Positions 19,051 through 27,432 of a stretch of DNA of 64,000 nt are shown here, piece after piece. The position numbers and the translations under genes are program-made. Numbering within the stretch: position 1 is the first letter of the stretch; every line of letters begins with the position of its first letter. The notes below the pieces were generated by a model. That model made no database searches, was not told the DNA's origin, and saw only the letters and a list, made by a program, of their open reading frames with translations. Source of the stretch: Erwinia rhapontici (GTDB lineage: Bacteria > Pseudomonadota > Gammaproteobacteria > Enterobacterales > Enterobacteriaceae); contig NZ_VRKO01000014.1 of NCBI RefSeq assembly GCF_012271765.1, positions 1 through 64,000 of the forward strand. The letters are read 5' to 3'.

Positions 19051-20117
19051 CTAAAATCTTTGCCTGCCAACCGGCAGCGCCGGGTACGGCACAACTGATG
19101 GTGCGCCTGCGCGGCGAGCAGGCCATCCTGTCTGACCTGACCTTTATTCTTTGCAACAACGAGCAGGATTACCTGCAACCTGATGGCAGATGGGGGGCGG
19201 CACAACACTGGTTTACCGTCGCTGGCGGCTATGCGCTGGCAGGCGGCAGTGGTTTTCGTCTTGGCCCAACGATCCTTGACCCACTGCTGGCCAATGCCAG
19301 CCAGGTGCAAATCCAGGTCAAACTGGCCTCAGGTGAAGTGCGTAACACCACGCTCCAGCTGGCGCGCGATGAGCTGTTCTCGTCGGAGGCGCGTGGCCAG
19401 ACCGGCAACTACAGCAGCAGCAGCGTGCTGCCCACGCCGGAACCGGTGTCCCCGCCGGTAGCCGCCCCGGTTGCCCCGCCCGTTGTCCAGCCTGCGCCCA
19501 CGGTTGCCGTGTCTGCTGCGGATAAACCCAAAGGGAAAAGCACGCCATCCCGTGTACCGCTGATCGCCATTATCGCCGGTGCCGTGCTGGCCCTGCTGCT
19601 GATCGCCGCCGGGCTCTGGTGGTTCCTGGGGCGCGATACTGCCACCCCTGCTGCTGCCGATGCGCAACAGGAAGCCACGTCCGCCGCCGCGGTGCCGCCA
19701 GCGTCGGCCACGACGGAACCCTCTTCGGCACCTGCGGCAGGCGCAGAAAAAACGGCAGAGACCACCGCTGCCAGCACCTGTACCGTTGCTAACCTGAATA
19801 GCCAGAAAGAGCTCGATTTCGTGCAGGGCTGTGTTGAGCAGAAGCTCGACAGCGAGGCGTTACTGACCATTATTCAGGCCGCCAAAGAGGCGAAGAAATG
19901 CGGCGTGGCACAGCGTTTGTATGCCAACCGCGCACAGGGGGGTGACAGTAAGATCGCCATCGCTTACGCCCGTGAATACGATCCTGAATCCCATCAGCCG
20001 GGCGAGTGCTTCAAAACGGCGGATAAAGACACGGCAGCCTACTGGTACGAGACCGCACTGCAGGCTGAACCGGACAATAAACAGGTCAAACAACGCCTTG
20101 AGGAGCTGGAAAAATGA
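19044..20117 (+). CDS. Single-pass membrane protein with periplasmic TPR/Sel1-like C-terminus
   Basis: A 357-residue bitopic protein. Residues 1–110 form a compact domain of unknown family (FACQPAAPGTAQLMVRLRGE onward) predicted to be cytoplasmic. A Pro/Val/Ala linker follows, then KGKSTPSR and one membrane span (about 172–194, VPLIAIIAGAVLALLLIAAG), then a second Ala/Thr/Pro linker. The C-terminal 110 residues have helical-pair character with Cys residues (STCTVANLNSQKELDFVQG, AKEAKKCGVAQRLYANRA, AAYWYETALQAEPDNKQV), like a short TPR or Sel1 array. Its start overlaps the end of srfC and its stop overlaps the next start (ATGA), so it is translationally coupled on both sides. Not recognised as a named protein. 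Confidence 0.82.
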   Translation: MLAKIFACQPAAPGTAQLMVRLRGEQAILSDLTFILCNNEQDYLQPDGRWGAAQHWFTVAGGYALAGGSGFRLGPTILDPLLANASQVQIQVKLASGEVRNTTLQLARDELFSSEARGQTGNYSSSSVLPTPEPVSPPVAAPVAPPVVQPAPTVAVSAADKPKGKSTPSRVPLIAIIAGAVLALLLIAAGLWWFLGRDTATPAAADAQQEATSAAAVPPASATTEPSSAPAAGAEKTAETTAASTCTVANLNSQKELDFVQGCVEQKLDSEALLTIIQAAKEAKKCGVAQRLYANRAQGGDSKIAIAYAREYDPESHQPGECFKTADKDTAAYWYETALQAEPDNKQVKQRLEELEK

Positions 20118-22084
20118 TCCCTTCCCCGATGTTGCGTCTGGCGCTGCCGCTGTGTGCCCTGCTGCTGTCCAGCCATGCGCTGGCCGCTGATGGCGATAAA
20201 CCGCTGCTGCAGGAAGGGAAAAAAACCTTATTTCAGCGAGTACTCACCACGCCGGGTTGCACTCTGAGCAACGCTGCTGGCGAAGCGAAAGGCACGATAC
20301 AGCCCGCCTTCAGCAGTCTGTACGTTTACCAAAAAACAGAGGTGAAGGGCGCAAGCTGGATCGAAGTCGGGCCCGACAGCTACGGCAAAAAAATCGGCTG
20401 GTTACCCCAGGCCTGCACCGTTGACTGGAAAATGCAGCTGACCCTGGCCTTCACCAATCCGGCCAACCGCGACCGCCTGCTGTTTTTCAAAGAGCGAAAA
20501 AGTCTGGACGATATTCTCTCCGCAGCAGACCCGGTTTCTCTGGTTGCACCGCTGCGTGCCAAACTGAAGCGTGACGGCCATGCAGACGGGGTACAGGCCC
20601 AGGAACCGGCGTTATTTGTCGATCTGCAAAAGCAGTTTTACCTGCTGCCGATCCTCAGCGGTGAAGAGGTGATGACAGAAGAGGGCTTCTATACCCGCCT
20701 GCTGAACGTCGCTTCGGTGAGTAAAGCCGACGCCACCGCCGCCGCCGCCAAAGAAGAAGAGAGCGTTAACAAAATCAAAGGGTTCAACGCCTCGGTGGTG
20801 TTTGTTATCGACTCCACCATTTCAATGGGACCGTATATCGATCGCACCAGGGAAGCGGTGAATAAGATCTACGATAAAATCAAACAGGAAAATCTGGGGG
20901 AGCAGGTGAAATTTGGTCTGGTGTCCTATCGCTCAAACACCAAAGCGGTGCCGGGCCTGGAATTCAGCACCAAAATCTTCGCCGATCCCAATCAGGTGAA
21001 AGATGGCCCGGACTTCCTGAAAAAGGTCGCCGACCTGAAAGAAGCCAAAGTCTCCAGTTCGCTGTATGACGAAGATGCCTATGCCGGTGTGATGTCGGCT
21101 ATCGACGACATCGACTGGAGCCCGTTTGGCGCCCGCTACGTGGTATTAATCACCGATGCCGGTGCCATTGAGGGCAGCAATAAACTGTCAGGTACCGGTC
21201 TGGATGCCAGCCAGCTGCGCCTGGAGGCGGGCAATCGTGGCATCGCCATCTATACCCTGCACCTGAAAACCGCCAGCGGCAAAGATGACCACGCTAAAGC
21301 AGAAAGCCAGTATCGCGATCTCTCTAACTTTGACAGCACGCAGTCCAACCTGTACCAGACGGTGGATGCCGGCGATCTGTCCGTCTTTGGTCAGCAGATT
21401 GATGCCCTGGCCTCTGCCATTACCGCGCAGGTGAAGTCCGCCTATATGGGGGATGCAGCCATCGGCAGTGCGATCTATGCCAAAGATGATGGTAAGAAGC
21501 TGACGCCCGAGCAGAAATTACTGCAGGATACGGCGCTGATTGGTCATGCAATGCAGCTGGCCTATCTCGGCAAAAAGAACGGCACCCAGGCACCGTTGGT
21601 GTTTAAAGCCTGGATCAGCGACCGTGACCTGATTAAGCAGAATATCCCCACCACGGATGTGCGGGTGCTGCTGACTAAGGGACAGCTAAGTGATTTAAGC
21701 GATGTGGTCAGTCAGATCCTGCAAGCCGCGAACGAGGGCATGATCTCTCCGGCAAAAATGTTTGAGCGTTTACGTACTGTCGCCGCCACTATGGGCGCCG
21801 ATCCTAACCAGCTTAAGCAGCAGGATAATACCAAAATCAACGATCTCGGGGTGCTGGGCGAATATCTCGCCGACTTACCTTATCGCAGCGACGTGTTGAA
21901 TCTGGACGAAGAGACATGGAAAAGCTGGGATGGGCTGTCGCAGGAGAAATTTATTCGCACGCTGTCGGCCAAGTTGCGCCACTACCAGAAATATAACGCC
22001 GATGTTGATCGCTGGGTTGAGCTTGCCGCTGGCAGCGATCCGCGCGATCGCGTCTACCCGGTGCCGCTGGAAATGATGCCCTGA
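20114..22084 (+). CDS. Exported SH3-like plus von Willebrand A domain protein (PpkA C-terminus-like)
   Basis: A 656-residue protein with a signal peptide (about residues 1–25, ending SSHALAAD), hence periplasmic. Residues about 40–95 look like a bacterial SH3 domain (TLSNAAGEAKGTIQPAFSSL through GWLPQAC). A vWA domain starts at about residue 226: VVFVIDSTISMGPYIDR carries a MIDAS of form DxTxS rather than DxSxS, with a later VVLITDAGAIEG strand. After it comes an all-alpha region of about 230 residues. This order is like the periplasmic half of the type VI secretion kinase PpkA, but no kinase or membrane span is present. It overlaps its neighbours by four bases upstream (ATGA) and one base downstream, so it belongs to the operon. 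Confidence 0.84.
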   Translation: MIPSPMLRLALPLCALLLSSHALAADGDKPLLQEGKKTLFQRVLTTPGCTLSNAAGEAKGTIQPAFSSLYVYQKTEVKGASWIEVGPDSYGKKIGWLPQACTVDWKMQLTLAFTNPANRDRLLFFKERKSLDDILSAADPVSLVAPLRAKLKRDGHADGVQAQEPALFVDLQKQFYLLPILSGEEVMTEEGFYTRLLNVASVSKADATAAAAKEEESVNKIKGFNASVVFVIDSTISMGPYIDRTREAVNKIYDKIKQENLGEQVKFGLVSYRSNTKAVPGLEFSTKIFADPNQVKDGPDFLKKVADLKEAKVSSSLYDEDAYAGVMSAIDDIDWSPFGARYVVLITDAGAIEGSNKLSGTGLDASQLRLEAGNRGIAIYTLHLKTASGKDDHAKAESQYRDLSNFDSTQSNLYQTVDAGDLSVFGQQIDALASAITAQVKSAYMGDAAIGSAIYAKDDGKKLTPEQKLLQDTALIGHAMQLAYLGKKNGTQAPLVFKAWISDRDLIKQNIPTTDVRVLLTKGQLSDLSDVVSQILQAANEGMISPAKMFERLRTVAATMGADPNQLKQQDNTKINDLGVLGEYLADLPYRSDVLNLDEETWKSWDGLSQEKFIRTLSAKLRHYQKYNADVDRWVELAAGSDPRDRVYPVPLEMMP

Positions 22085-22821
22085 TGCTGCACATTGAGGA
22101 CCTGTGTATTGTCCGGGGGCAGGGAAGCCAGGCCCACCGTGTCTCGCTGCCGCAGCTGGCACTGCGGCCGGGCGAGGTGATGGCTGTCACCGGCGAAAGC
22201 GGCTGTGGTAAAAGTACGCTGCTGGAAGCCATCGGCTTATTGCTGCGCCCCAGCCACATCGGGCGTTTTATGTTGAGCCAGGCGAGCGGGCAACGGGATG
22301 TTGCCGCCTTGCTCAATGGCGATCGTCAGGCGGAGCTGGCCGATATGCGTGCACGCCAGTTAGGGTTCGTCCTGCAAAATGGCGGCCTGCTTCCCTATCT
22401 GAACGTGCGCGACAATATCCGCCTGCCCTGCCAGCTGCTGGGCAAAACGCCCGACAAAACCCTGCTGAACCGGATTATCGACACCCTGAAACTGGGCCCT
22501 TTACTGGCCCGCTATCCGGCGCAGTTATCCTTTGGTGAAAGACAGCGAACCGCCTTTGCCCGGGCCATTGTCCATCGTCCCGCGCTGGTGCTGGCGGATG
22601 AACCCACCGCCGCGCTGGATCCTCACAATGCGCAGCAGCTGTTTAATCTGTTTATTGAGCTGGTGCGTCAGGAAGGGATGATGGCGCTGGTGGTGTGTCA
22701 CGACTGGCCACTGGTCGAACGTTTCGGCTTACCTTGCCTGATCGCCCGCACCGATGCCCCAGCCGTGAATCCGGCCGATTCATCAGAGCCTGTCCAGGGG
22801 GAAACCCGCTTTGTCCTTTAA
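22084..22821 (+). CDS. ABC transporter ATPase, LolD/MacB-like (TagT-like)
   Basis: A 245-residue ATP-binding subunit. Walker A is GESGCGKST (about residues 37–45), the Q loop is in FVLQNGG, the signature is LSFGERQR (a variant of LSGGQ), Walker B is LVLADEPTAALDP (about 167–179), and the H loop is VVCHDW. The fold and size fit the LolD/MacB/FtsE group that works with FtsX-type permeases. The next gene is such a permease and overlaps it by 11 bp. In type VI secretion loci the equivalent pair is TagT–TagS, which acts with periplasmic SUMF1-like TagR and a lipoprotein TagQ. Substrate unknown; this class often does mechanical work in the envelope rather than transport. Confidence 0.9.
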   Translation: MLHIEDLCIVRGQGSQAHRVSLPQLALRPGEVMAVTGESGCGKSTLLEAIGLLLRPSHIGRFMLSQASGQRDVAALLNGDRQAELADMRARQLGFVLQNGGLLPYLNVRDNIRLPCQLLGKTPDKTLLNRIIDTLKLGPLLARYPAQLSFGERQRTAFARAIVHRPALVLADEPTAALDPHNAQQLFNLFIELVRQEGMMALVVCHDWPLVERFGLPCLIARTDAPAVNPADSSEPVQGETRFVL

Positions 22822-24025
22822 CCGAACTCCGCTGCTTGCCCGGCTCGCTTTGCAGGACCTGTGGCACGACCGCACCATCTCCTTTTGCATCATTTCTTCG
22901 CTGGTGGCGGTGATAGCCCCTCTGCTGCTGCTGTTCGGCCTGCGTTTTGGCATTGTCAGCCAGTTACAGGACGACCTGGCGAAAGACCCGCGTAATCTTG
23001 AGATCCGCATGTTGAGCAGCAACAGCTATGACCAGGCCTGGATCGAACAGTTGCAACAGCGGCCCGACGTGGGCTTTGCTATCGGGCAGACGCGTTCGCT
23101 GAACACGCTGGCCGATCTGCAAACCGACAGCACCCATTTTATCGAAAGCGCCGAAGTGATCCCCACTGCGTCAGGTGACCCGTTACTGGGCAGCCTTATC
23201 CTGCGTCATGACAATGAGGTGGTGTTAACCCAGGAAGCCGCACGCAAGCTTGCCGTCAGCGTCGGGGAGACGATCGATCTCCGGGTGAACCGCCTGTTTG
23301 AAGAGCGCCGCGAGTGGGGGCGTCAGCGTCTGACCGTGGTGGGTATTTTACCGGCTACCTACTTCAATCGCCCGGCCATCTTTACTCGCCCGACCCTGTT
23401 ACTGATGCTGGAACATTTCCGTGACGGCTTCGCTACCCCGGCCCTCGGCGTCAGCAGCGGCAACCCCCTCAGCGACATGTCACCGCGCTATGCCCGCGCC
23501 CGACTGTACGCCAAAGATATTGATCAGGTGGCCGGTCTTGAGCGCGATCTCCGGGCGCAGCGCATCGAAACCGCCAGCCGCCTGGCAGATATTGAAAATG
23601 TGAAAAGCATTAACCGGGTGCTGGGGGTGATTTTTAATACCATCGCCGCGACGGCCCTGATCGGCTGCATCGCCTCGCTGGTGGGCTCTTTTATCGCCAA
23701 CGTCGATCGCAAACGTAAGCATATCGCTGTCCTGCGCCTGCTCGGCTTCACCGGCCCGGCCGTCGGCCTCTACGTGATGATACAGGGCTGTCTGCTCAGT
23801 TTGCTGGCGTATGTCGGTGGCTACAGCATCTATCTGATTGCCAGCCAGGTCTTTAACCGGGCGCTGGCGGGTAGCCAGGCCACGGGGCAGATGCTGTGCA
23901 AAATCACGCCGATGCATAGCCTGCTGGCCATGGCCCTGACGGCGGTGGTAGCGCTGCTGGTCGCCAGTATTGGCGCTTACCGTGCCATCCATATTGAACC
24001 CGCGCAGAGTCTGCGCGAGGTGTGA
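22811..24025 (+). CDS. FtsX/LolC-type ABC permease (TagS-like), TTG start
   Basis: A 404-residue permease with the FtsX layout: one span near residues 22–45, a periplasmic domain of about 220 residues, then three spans (about 268–292, 316–340, 370–392) and an end typical of the family (GAYRAIHIEPAQSLREV). The start is taken as TTG at 22811 because AGGGGG lies about seven bases upstream and no ATG or GTG fits the N-terminal amphipathic helix (TPLLARLALQDLWHDR) that such permeases have; it overlaps the ATPase gene by 11 bp. A rare start may lower its level relative to the ATPase. It is predicted to couple ATP use by the preceding protein to the periplasmic partners encoded around it. Confidence 0.86.
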   Translation: MSFNRTPLLARLALQDLWHDRTISFCIISSLVAVIAPLLLLFGLRFGIVSQLQDDLAKDPRNLEIRMLSSNSYDQAWIEQLQQRPDVGFAIGQTRSLNTLADLQTDSTHFIESAEVIPTASGDPLLGSLILRHDNEVVLTQEAARKLAVSVGETIDLRVNRLFEERREWGRQRLTVVGILPATYFNRPAIFTRPTLLLMLEHFRDGFATPALGVSSGNPLSDMSPRYARARLYAKDIDQVAGLERDLRAQRIETASRLADIENVKSINRVLGVIFNTIAATALIGCIASLVGSFIANVDRKRKHIAVLRLLGFTGPAVGLYVMIQGCLLSLLAYVGGYSIYLIASQVFNRALAGSQATGQMLCKITPMHSLLAMALTAVVALLVASIGAYRAIHIEPAQSLREV

Positions 24026-24070
24026 TGCTGCCACCCTTATTTTCTTATTACTGATTAGCGGAGACTGTTC

Positions 24071-25627
24071 GTGACCTTTACGCCTTCCTCATTGTCATCC
24101 TGGCTGTTTCTGGCTTTGCTCGCCAGTGCCGCACCTGCCCTGGCCGAGCCCTGGACAGGCGATAGCTACAATCCTAAACCTGATGATGACGATATCATTC
24201 TGCCGATGCCCTGCGAGGGATCGATGGCTTTTCGCCGGGTCGAGATTCCCCTTGCTGGCCCCCTTGATGACCTGCCGATCACGCTGGGGCAGGATGGCGG
24301 AGAATGGGGCTTTGTTGAACACAGCTATCCGGCTTTTATCGCCGGGAGCTTCTCCGATGCCGGTAAGAGCAAAGGCCGTTATTACCTGATGGCAAAATAT
24401 GAGCTTACCGCATTGCAATATCAGGCACTGACGCAGGGAACCTGCCCCACGCCGTCGCGTAAACTCAGCGTGCCGGAGACCGGTATCAGCTGGTTTGATG
24501 CGGTCAGCGTGGCGAATAAATACAATGAATGGCTACGCAGTAATGCGGCCGATAAACTGCCGAAAGAAGACGGTATCGCTGGCTTTTTACGCCTGCCTAC
24601 GGAGGTGGAGTGGGAGTTTGCTGCCCGTGGCGGACTGAAGGTCAACAGCGCGGAGTTTCGTGATGTCCATTATCCAATGGATGACATGAAAAACTTTGAG
24701 TGGTATTCCGGTGCGCAATCGTCCAATGGCAAGGTGCAGCTGATCGGGCGTCTCAGCCCGAATCCTCTTGGCCTGCATGATATGTTGGGCAATGTCTCGG
24801 AGATGATGTTTACCCCGTTTTATCTCAATAAACTCAATCGCCTGCACGGTCAGGCTGGGGGCTTTGTGGTGCGCGGGGGCAACTTCCAGACCAGTGCAGC
24901 GGAGATCCGCAGTTCGGCGCGCAAAGAGGTGAACTATTACGACAGTACCAGCCCTGCGACCAGTAAAACCACCGGGCTGCGTCTGGTGCTGGTAGCCCCC
25001 GCGATGACCTCAACGGGCCGGGTTAAGCAGCTGGAAAAAAGCTGGGCTGCGCTCGGGGCAGACAGTAGCGGTGCAGATAAGAAAAAAGATGAAGCGAAAG
25101 ACACCGTCAAAGCACTGGGAACGCTGGCCTCAGGGGTAGATGATGCCGCACTGAAGAAAAAGCTCAATGACCTGGAAAGTCAGCTGCGGGCCAGCAATCA
25201 GCAGCAGCAGGAAGAGCGCGCGCAATCGATCCGCGCCAGCCTTAACCTGGGATCGTTCCTCTGCACCAAGCTGCAGGATGATGGTCGCTTCCTCGATTTC
25301 CTCACACATAACTATGAGGCGCTGTGTAAGGATAAAGACAGCAGCGATCAGAACTGTGCTATCCGTAAAACCAAACTGGGTGAGCAAACAAAAAGTTTAC
25401 AGCAGGTGACCAGTTACTACGCCAGTAGCCTGGTAGATTCGGCGACCTTATATGGGCAGGAAGGGCTGAAACATGAGGTTGGCGTCTTTGATCAGATGCT
25501 GACCCTGAACAAGCGTCTGTCCGGGCTCAAACCTTTCCTGGCCGCACACTGGCAGAACCAGCAGAAATATCTGGAGAACGGCAAGATTGATACCGCCGGC
25601 TGGCTGGAAAGCTGCAAGAAAATTTAA
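24071..25627 (+). CDS. Exported SUMF1/formylglycine-enzyme-like protein (TagR-like), GTG start
   Basis: A 518-residue protein with a signal peptide (about residues 1–25, ASAAPALAEP). Residues about 50–315 form an FGE-sulfatase (SUMF1) domain: YYLMAKYELTALQYQAL, PETGISWFDAVSVANKYNEW, RLPTEVEWEFAARGG, NPLGLHDMLGNVSEMM, VVRGGNF and TGLRLVL follow the family order. A Lys/Asp/Ala-rich helical linker (about 320–390) and a C-terminal helical domain of 130 residues with several Cys follow. In type VI secretion TagR is a periplasmic protein of this family needed for PpkA activation. GTG at 24071 has GGAG about eight bases upstream. It is the last gene of the srf-type run, 45 bp after the permease. Enzymatic sulfatase maturation is unlikely since no sulfatase is present. 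Confidence 0.87.
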   Translation: MTFTPSSLSSWLFLALLASAAPALAEPWTGDSYNPKPDDDDIILPMPCEGSMAFRRVEIPLAGPLDDLPITLGQDGGEWGFVEHSYPAFIAGSFSDAGKSKGRYYLMAKYELTALQYQALTQGTCPTPSRKLSVPETGISWFDAVSVANKYNEWLRSNAADKLPKEDGIAGFLRLPTEVEWEFAARGGLKVNSAEFRDVHYPMDDMKNFEWYSGAQSSNGKVQLIGRLSPNPLGLHDMLGNVSEMMFTPFYLNKLNRLHGQAGGFVVRGGNFQTSAAEIRSSARKEVNYYDSTSPATSKTTGLRLVLVAPAMTSTGRVKQLEKSWAALGADSSGADKKKDEAKDTVKALGTLASGVDDAALKKKLNDLESQLRASNQQQQEERAQSIRASLNLGSFLCTKLQDDGRFLDFLTHNYEALCKDKDSSDQNCAIRKTKLGEQTKSLQQVTSYYASSLVDSATLYGQEGLKHEVGVFDQMLTLNKRLSGLKPFLAAHWQNQQKYLENGKIDTAGWLESCKKI

Positions 25628-25637
25628 CGCCTTTACT

Positions 25638-25686
25638 TGAGGCCTCGCCAGGGTTGTGTTAATCGCACAGCGGATAGCAGGCCTCA
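25638..25686. other. Imperfect long hairpin downstream of the srf-type operon
   Basis: TGAGGCCT (25638–25645) pairs with AGGCCTCA (25679–25686), and inside it TGTG pairs with CACA around a seven-base loop, with nine unpaired bases on each arm. It lies just after the stop and may end or stabilise the transcript; there is no T run. Confidence 0.5.
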
Positions 25687-25856
25687 TCTCTTCAGCAACA
25701 ATTAGAAAATCATTTTTTTACTATTTATAACCCTCCTCAATTAGCCGTACCTTCCCTTGTTTATAAATATTCAGCTTATTAATTATTCCACTAATAAGCT
25801 CAGGCTAAACCAATAGCCATGAGTTTTATCGTTTTACTCATATACAAGGAGGACGT

Positions 25857-26339
25857 ATGGCTCAGGATATTTTCATTACATTTAAGGGGATTGAGGGTGA
25901 ATCTCTGGATTTTTCACATAAAGGTGAGATTGAGGTTATACGCTGGAAATGGGCCGTCAGTCAGCCTGCCAACATGCACTCAGGAAGCGGCGGGGGGGCC
26001 GGAAAGTCGACCGTCGGCGATCTGTACTTCGATCACCGCCTCGATAAAGCCAGCCCCAATCTTCTTCAATACTGTCTTACTGGCAAGCACATACCGGAAG
26101 TCGTGCTGACCGTTCGCAAAGCCGGCGGCTCTCCGCTGGAGTATCTGCGTGTGACCTTAGAGGAGGTGATCATTACCCGGGTTGAGTCTTTCGGTTATGA
26201 CACCATGCGCAGTCCGCGAGAAAAGGTCGGGTTATCATTCTCACGGGTGAAAATGGATTATGTTTTGCAAAATGCAGAGGGCGGAATGGCAGGCACGGTT
26301 TCCATGGGGTATGACATTAAAGCCAACGCCATTATTTGA
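25857..26339 (+). CDS. hcp: Hcp, type VI secretion tube protein (orphan)
   Basis: A 160-residue Hcp-family protein (MAQDIFITFKGIEGESLDFS, then IEVIRWKWAVSQP, GDLYFDHRLDKASPNLLQYC, IPEVVLTVRKAGG, EYLRVTLEEVIITRVESFGYD and a C-terminal KMDYVLQNAEG). Hcp hexamers build the inner tube of the type VI apparatus and can carry small effectors in their lumen. A very strong SD (AAGGAGG) lies just before the ATG. No sheath, baseplate, ClpV or VgrG gene occurs in the window, so this is a satellite copy. It stands 229 bp after the srf-type operon and 25 bp before the amidase gene, the pattern of an Hcp-delivered effector cassette. Confidence 0.96.
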   Translation: MAQDIFITFKGIEGESLDFSHKGEIEVIRWKWAVSQPANMHSGSGGGAGKSTVGDLYFDHRLDKASPNLLQYCLTGKHIPEVVLTVRKAGGSPLEYLRVTLEEVIITRVESFGYDTMRSPREKVGLSFSRVKMDYVLQNAEGGMAGTVSMGYDIKANAII

Positions 26340-26364
26340 TTTTTGTAACCTAAGGAAGGGACTT

Positions 26365-26988
26365 ATGCTTTATATCGACGAGGGTGGTTATATTGATGCA
26401 GAACGCATCATCCTGAAAATATTCAATAATATTGAGCGTGGAAAGATGGATGCGGTTAATGGCATCGTTGTGCATCAGACCAATGCGCCGACAGCCAGCA
26501 GTACCTTTCACAGTTATCAAACGAAAGGCGCCACCGGCGCTCACTTCCTGATTGACAGAGATGGCACCATCTATCAGACCGCTTCGTTATTCCAGATCAC
26601 CTGGCATGTGGGAAAATTACAATCCCGCTGTTTTCTGACCAAAAAATGCGAACCGACGGATTTTCAAAAAGTGGCTGAACTGGAAAAGTCATGGAGAAAT
26701 TCTGACAAAGTGCATCAGATTGAGAAATTGAAAAACTACCCTGACCGATTCCCGAGCAATGTTGATAGTATTGGGATTGAGATTGTGGGTGAGTCAGTAG
26801 AGGTTAAGAACAAAAAAACGGGTAAAGACGAATATATCTATGAGGCAGTCAATGCGCGACAAAATGACTCTTTGACATGGTTAATTAAAGAATTATCTGA
26901 AACACTCAACGTCAGTATGAATGAAATATATCGTCATCCGGAAATAGGAAGAAAAAACGAAACGGAGGCTAGTACAGCACAATGGTAA
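26365..26988 (+). CDS. Amidase_2-type peptidoglycan amidase, probable type VI effector
   Basis: A 207-residue N-acetylmuramoyl-L-alanine amidase-like protein. IVVHQTNAPTASST supplies the first zinc His, HFLIDRDGTIYQT and ITWHVGK match the following core, IGIEIVGESV is the central strand, and IYRHPEIGRK carries the last His. No signal peptide is visible, as expected of a cytoplasm-loaded type VI effector acting in a target periplasm. The start at 26365 is chosen for AAGGAAGGG about four bases upstream. It follows hcp and overlaps by seven bases a small exported protein, the likely immunity factor. Its DNA is clearly more AT-rich than that of the srf genes, pointing to separate acquisition. A role in self wall turnover is less likely without export signals. 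Confidence 0.88.
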   Translation: MLYIDEGGYIDAERIILKIFNNIERGKMDAVNGIVVHQTNAPTASSTFHSYQTKGATGAHFLIDRDGTIYQTASLFQITWHVGKLQSRCFLTKKCEPTDFQKVAELEKSWRNSDKVHQIEKLKNYPDRFPSNVDSIGIEIVGESVEVKNKKTGKDEYIYEAVNARQNDSLTWLIKELSETLNVSMNEIYRHPEIGRKNETEASTAQW

Positions 26989-27416
26989 AATTTAAAAAAT
27001 CATTTAGTGTTGTCTTATTCATCTTCTTCTTTATTTCAACGCAAGCACAGGGAAGAGAAGTCAGTCAACTTGACGTTGAAGGGATAGGATTACATTACGA
27101 TGGACGTACAGACAAAAATGAAGAAGAAGCTTGTAAGGTCTTCAGGCCGACGAATAAACAGATGATCCGTTTTTTCAACCAGGCTAAAGAGTCAAAAAAA
27201 AGTGGGAACCTGCTTCATGAATACTATTCACCTTGTGTTTCTACTGGCGAAGTAAAATTCCAAGATGGTTCTTCCGGGCACTGGACGGTGCAATCCAGCG
27301 GTCTGGGGCTTGTAATCTTCGATAATGGAGAGGCAGCCACTTTCTTTCTAAAAGACAACCAATGGACCGATCCTTATGCCTGCACCTATGGCTTAGGTGA
27401 TGATCCAATATGTTAA
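26982..27416 (+). CDS. Small exported protein, probable immunity to the amidase
   Basis: A 144-residue protein with a signal peptide (MVKFKKSFSVVLFIFFFIST, cleavage near AQGRE), so the mature form is a periplasmic protein of about 120 residues with three Cys. It has no recognised domain. It starts inside the end of the amidase gene (seven-base overlap), in low-GC DNA. Immunity proteins against peptidoglycan amidases must be periplasmic and are usually encoded directly downstream, so immunity is the natural reading, but it is inferred only from location, size and export. Confidence 0.75.
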   Translation: MVKFKKSFSVVLFIFFFISTQAQGREVSQLDVEGIGLHYDGRTDKNEEEACKVFRPTNKQMIRFFNQAKESKKSGNLLHEYYSPCVSTGEVKFQDGSSGHWTVQSSGLGLVIFDNGEAATFFLKDNQWTDPYACTYGLGDDPIC

Positions 27417-27432
27417 ATAAACCAATGATAAA

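Noticed and set aside
24071-25627. True sulfatase-maturing formylglycine enzyme
   Set aside because: No sulfatase gene in the window, the protein is exported and has extra helical domains, and the operon fits TagR better.
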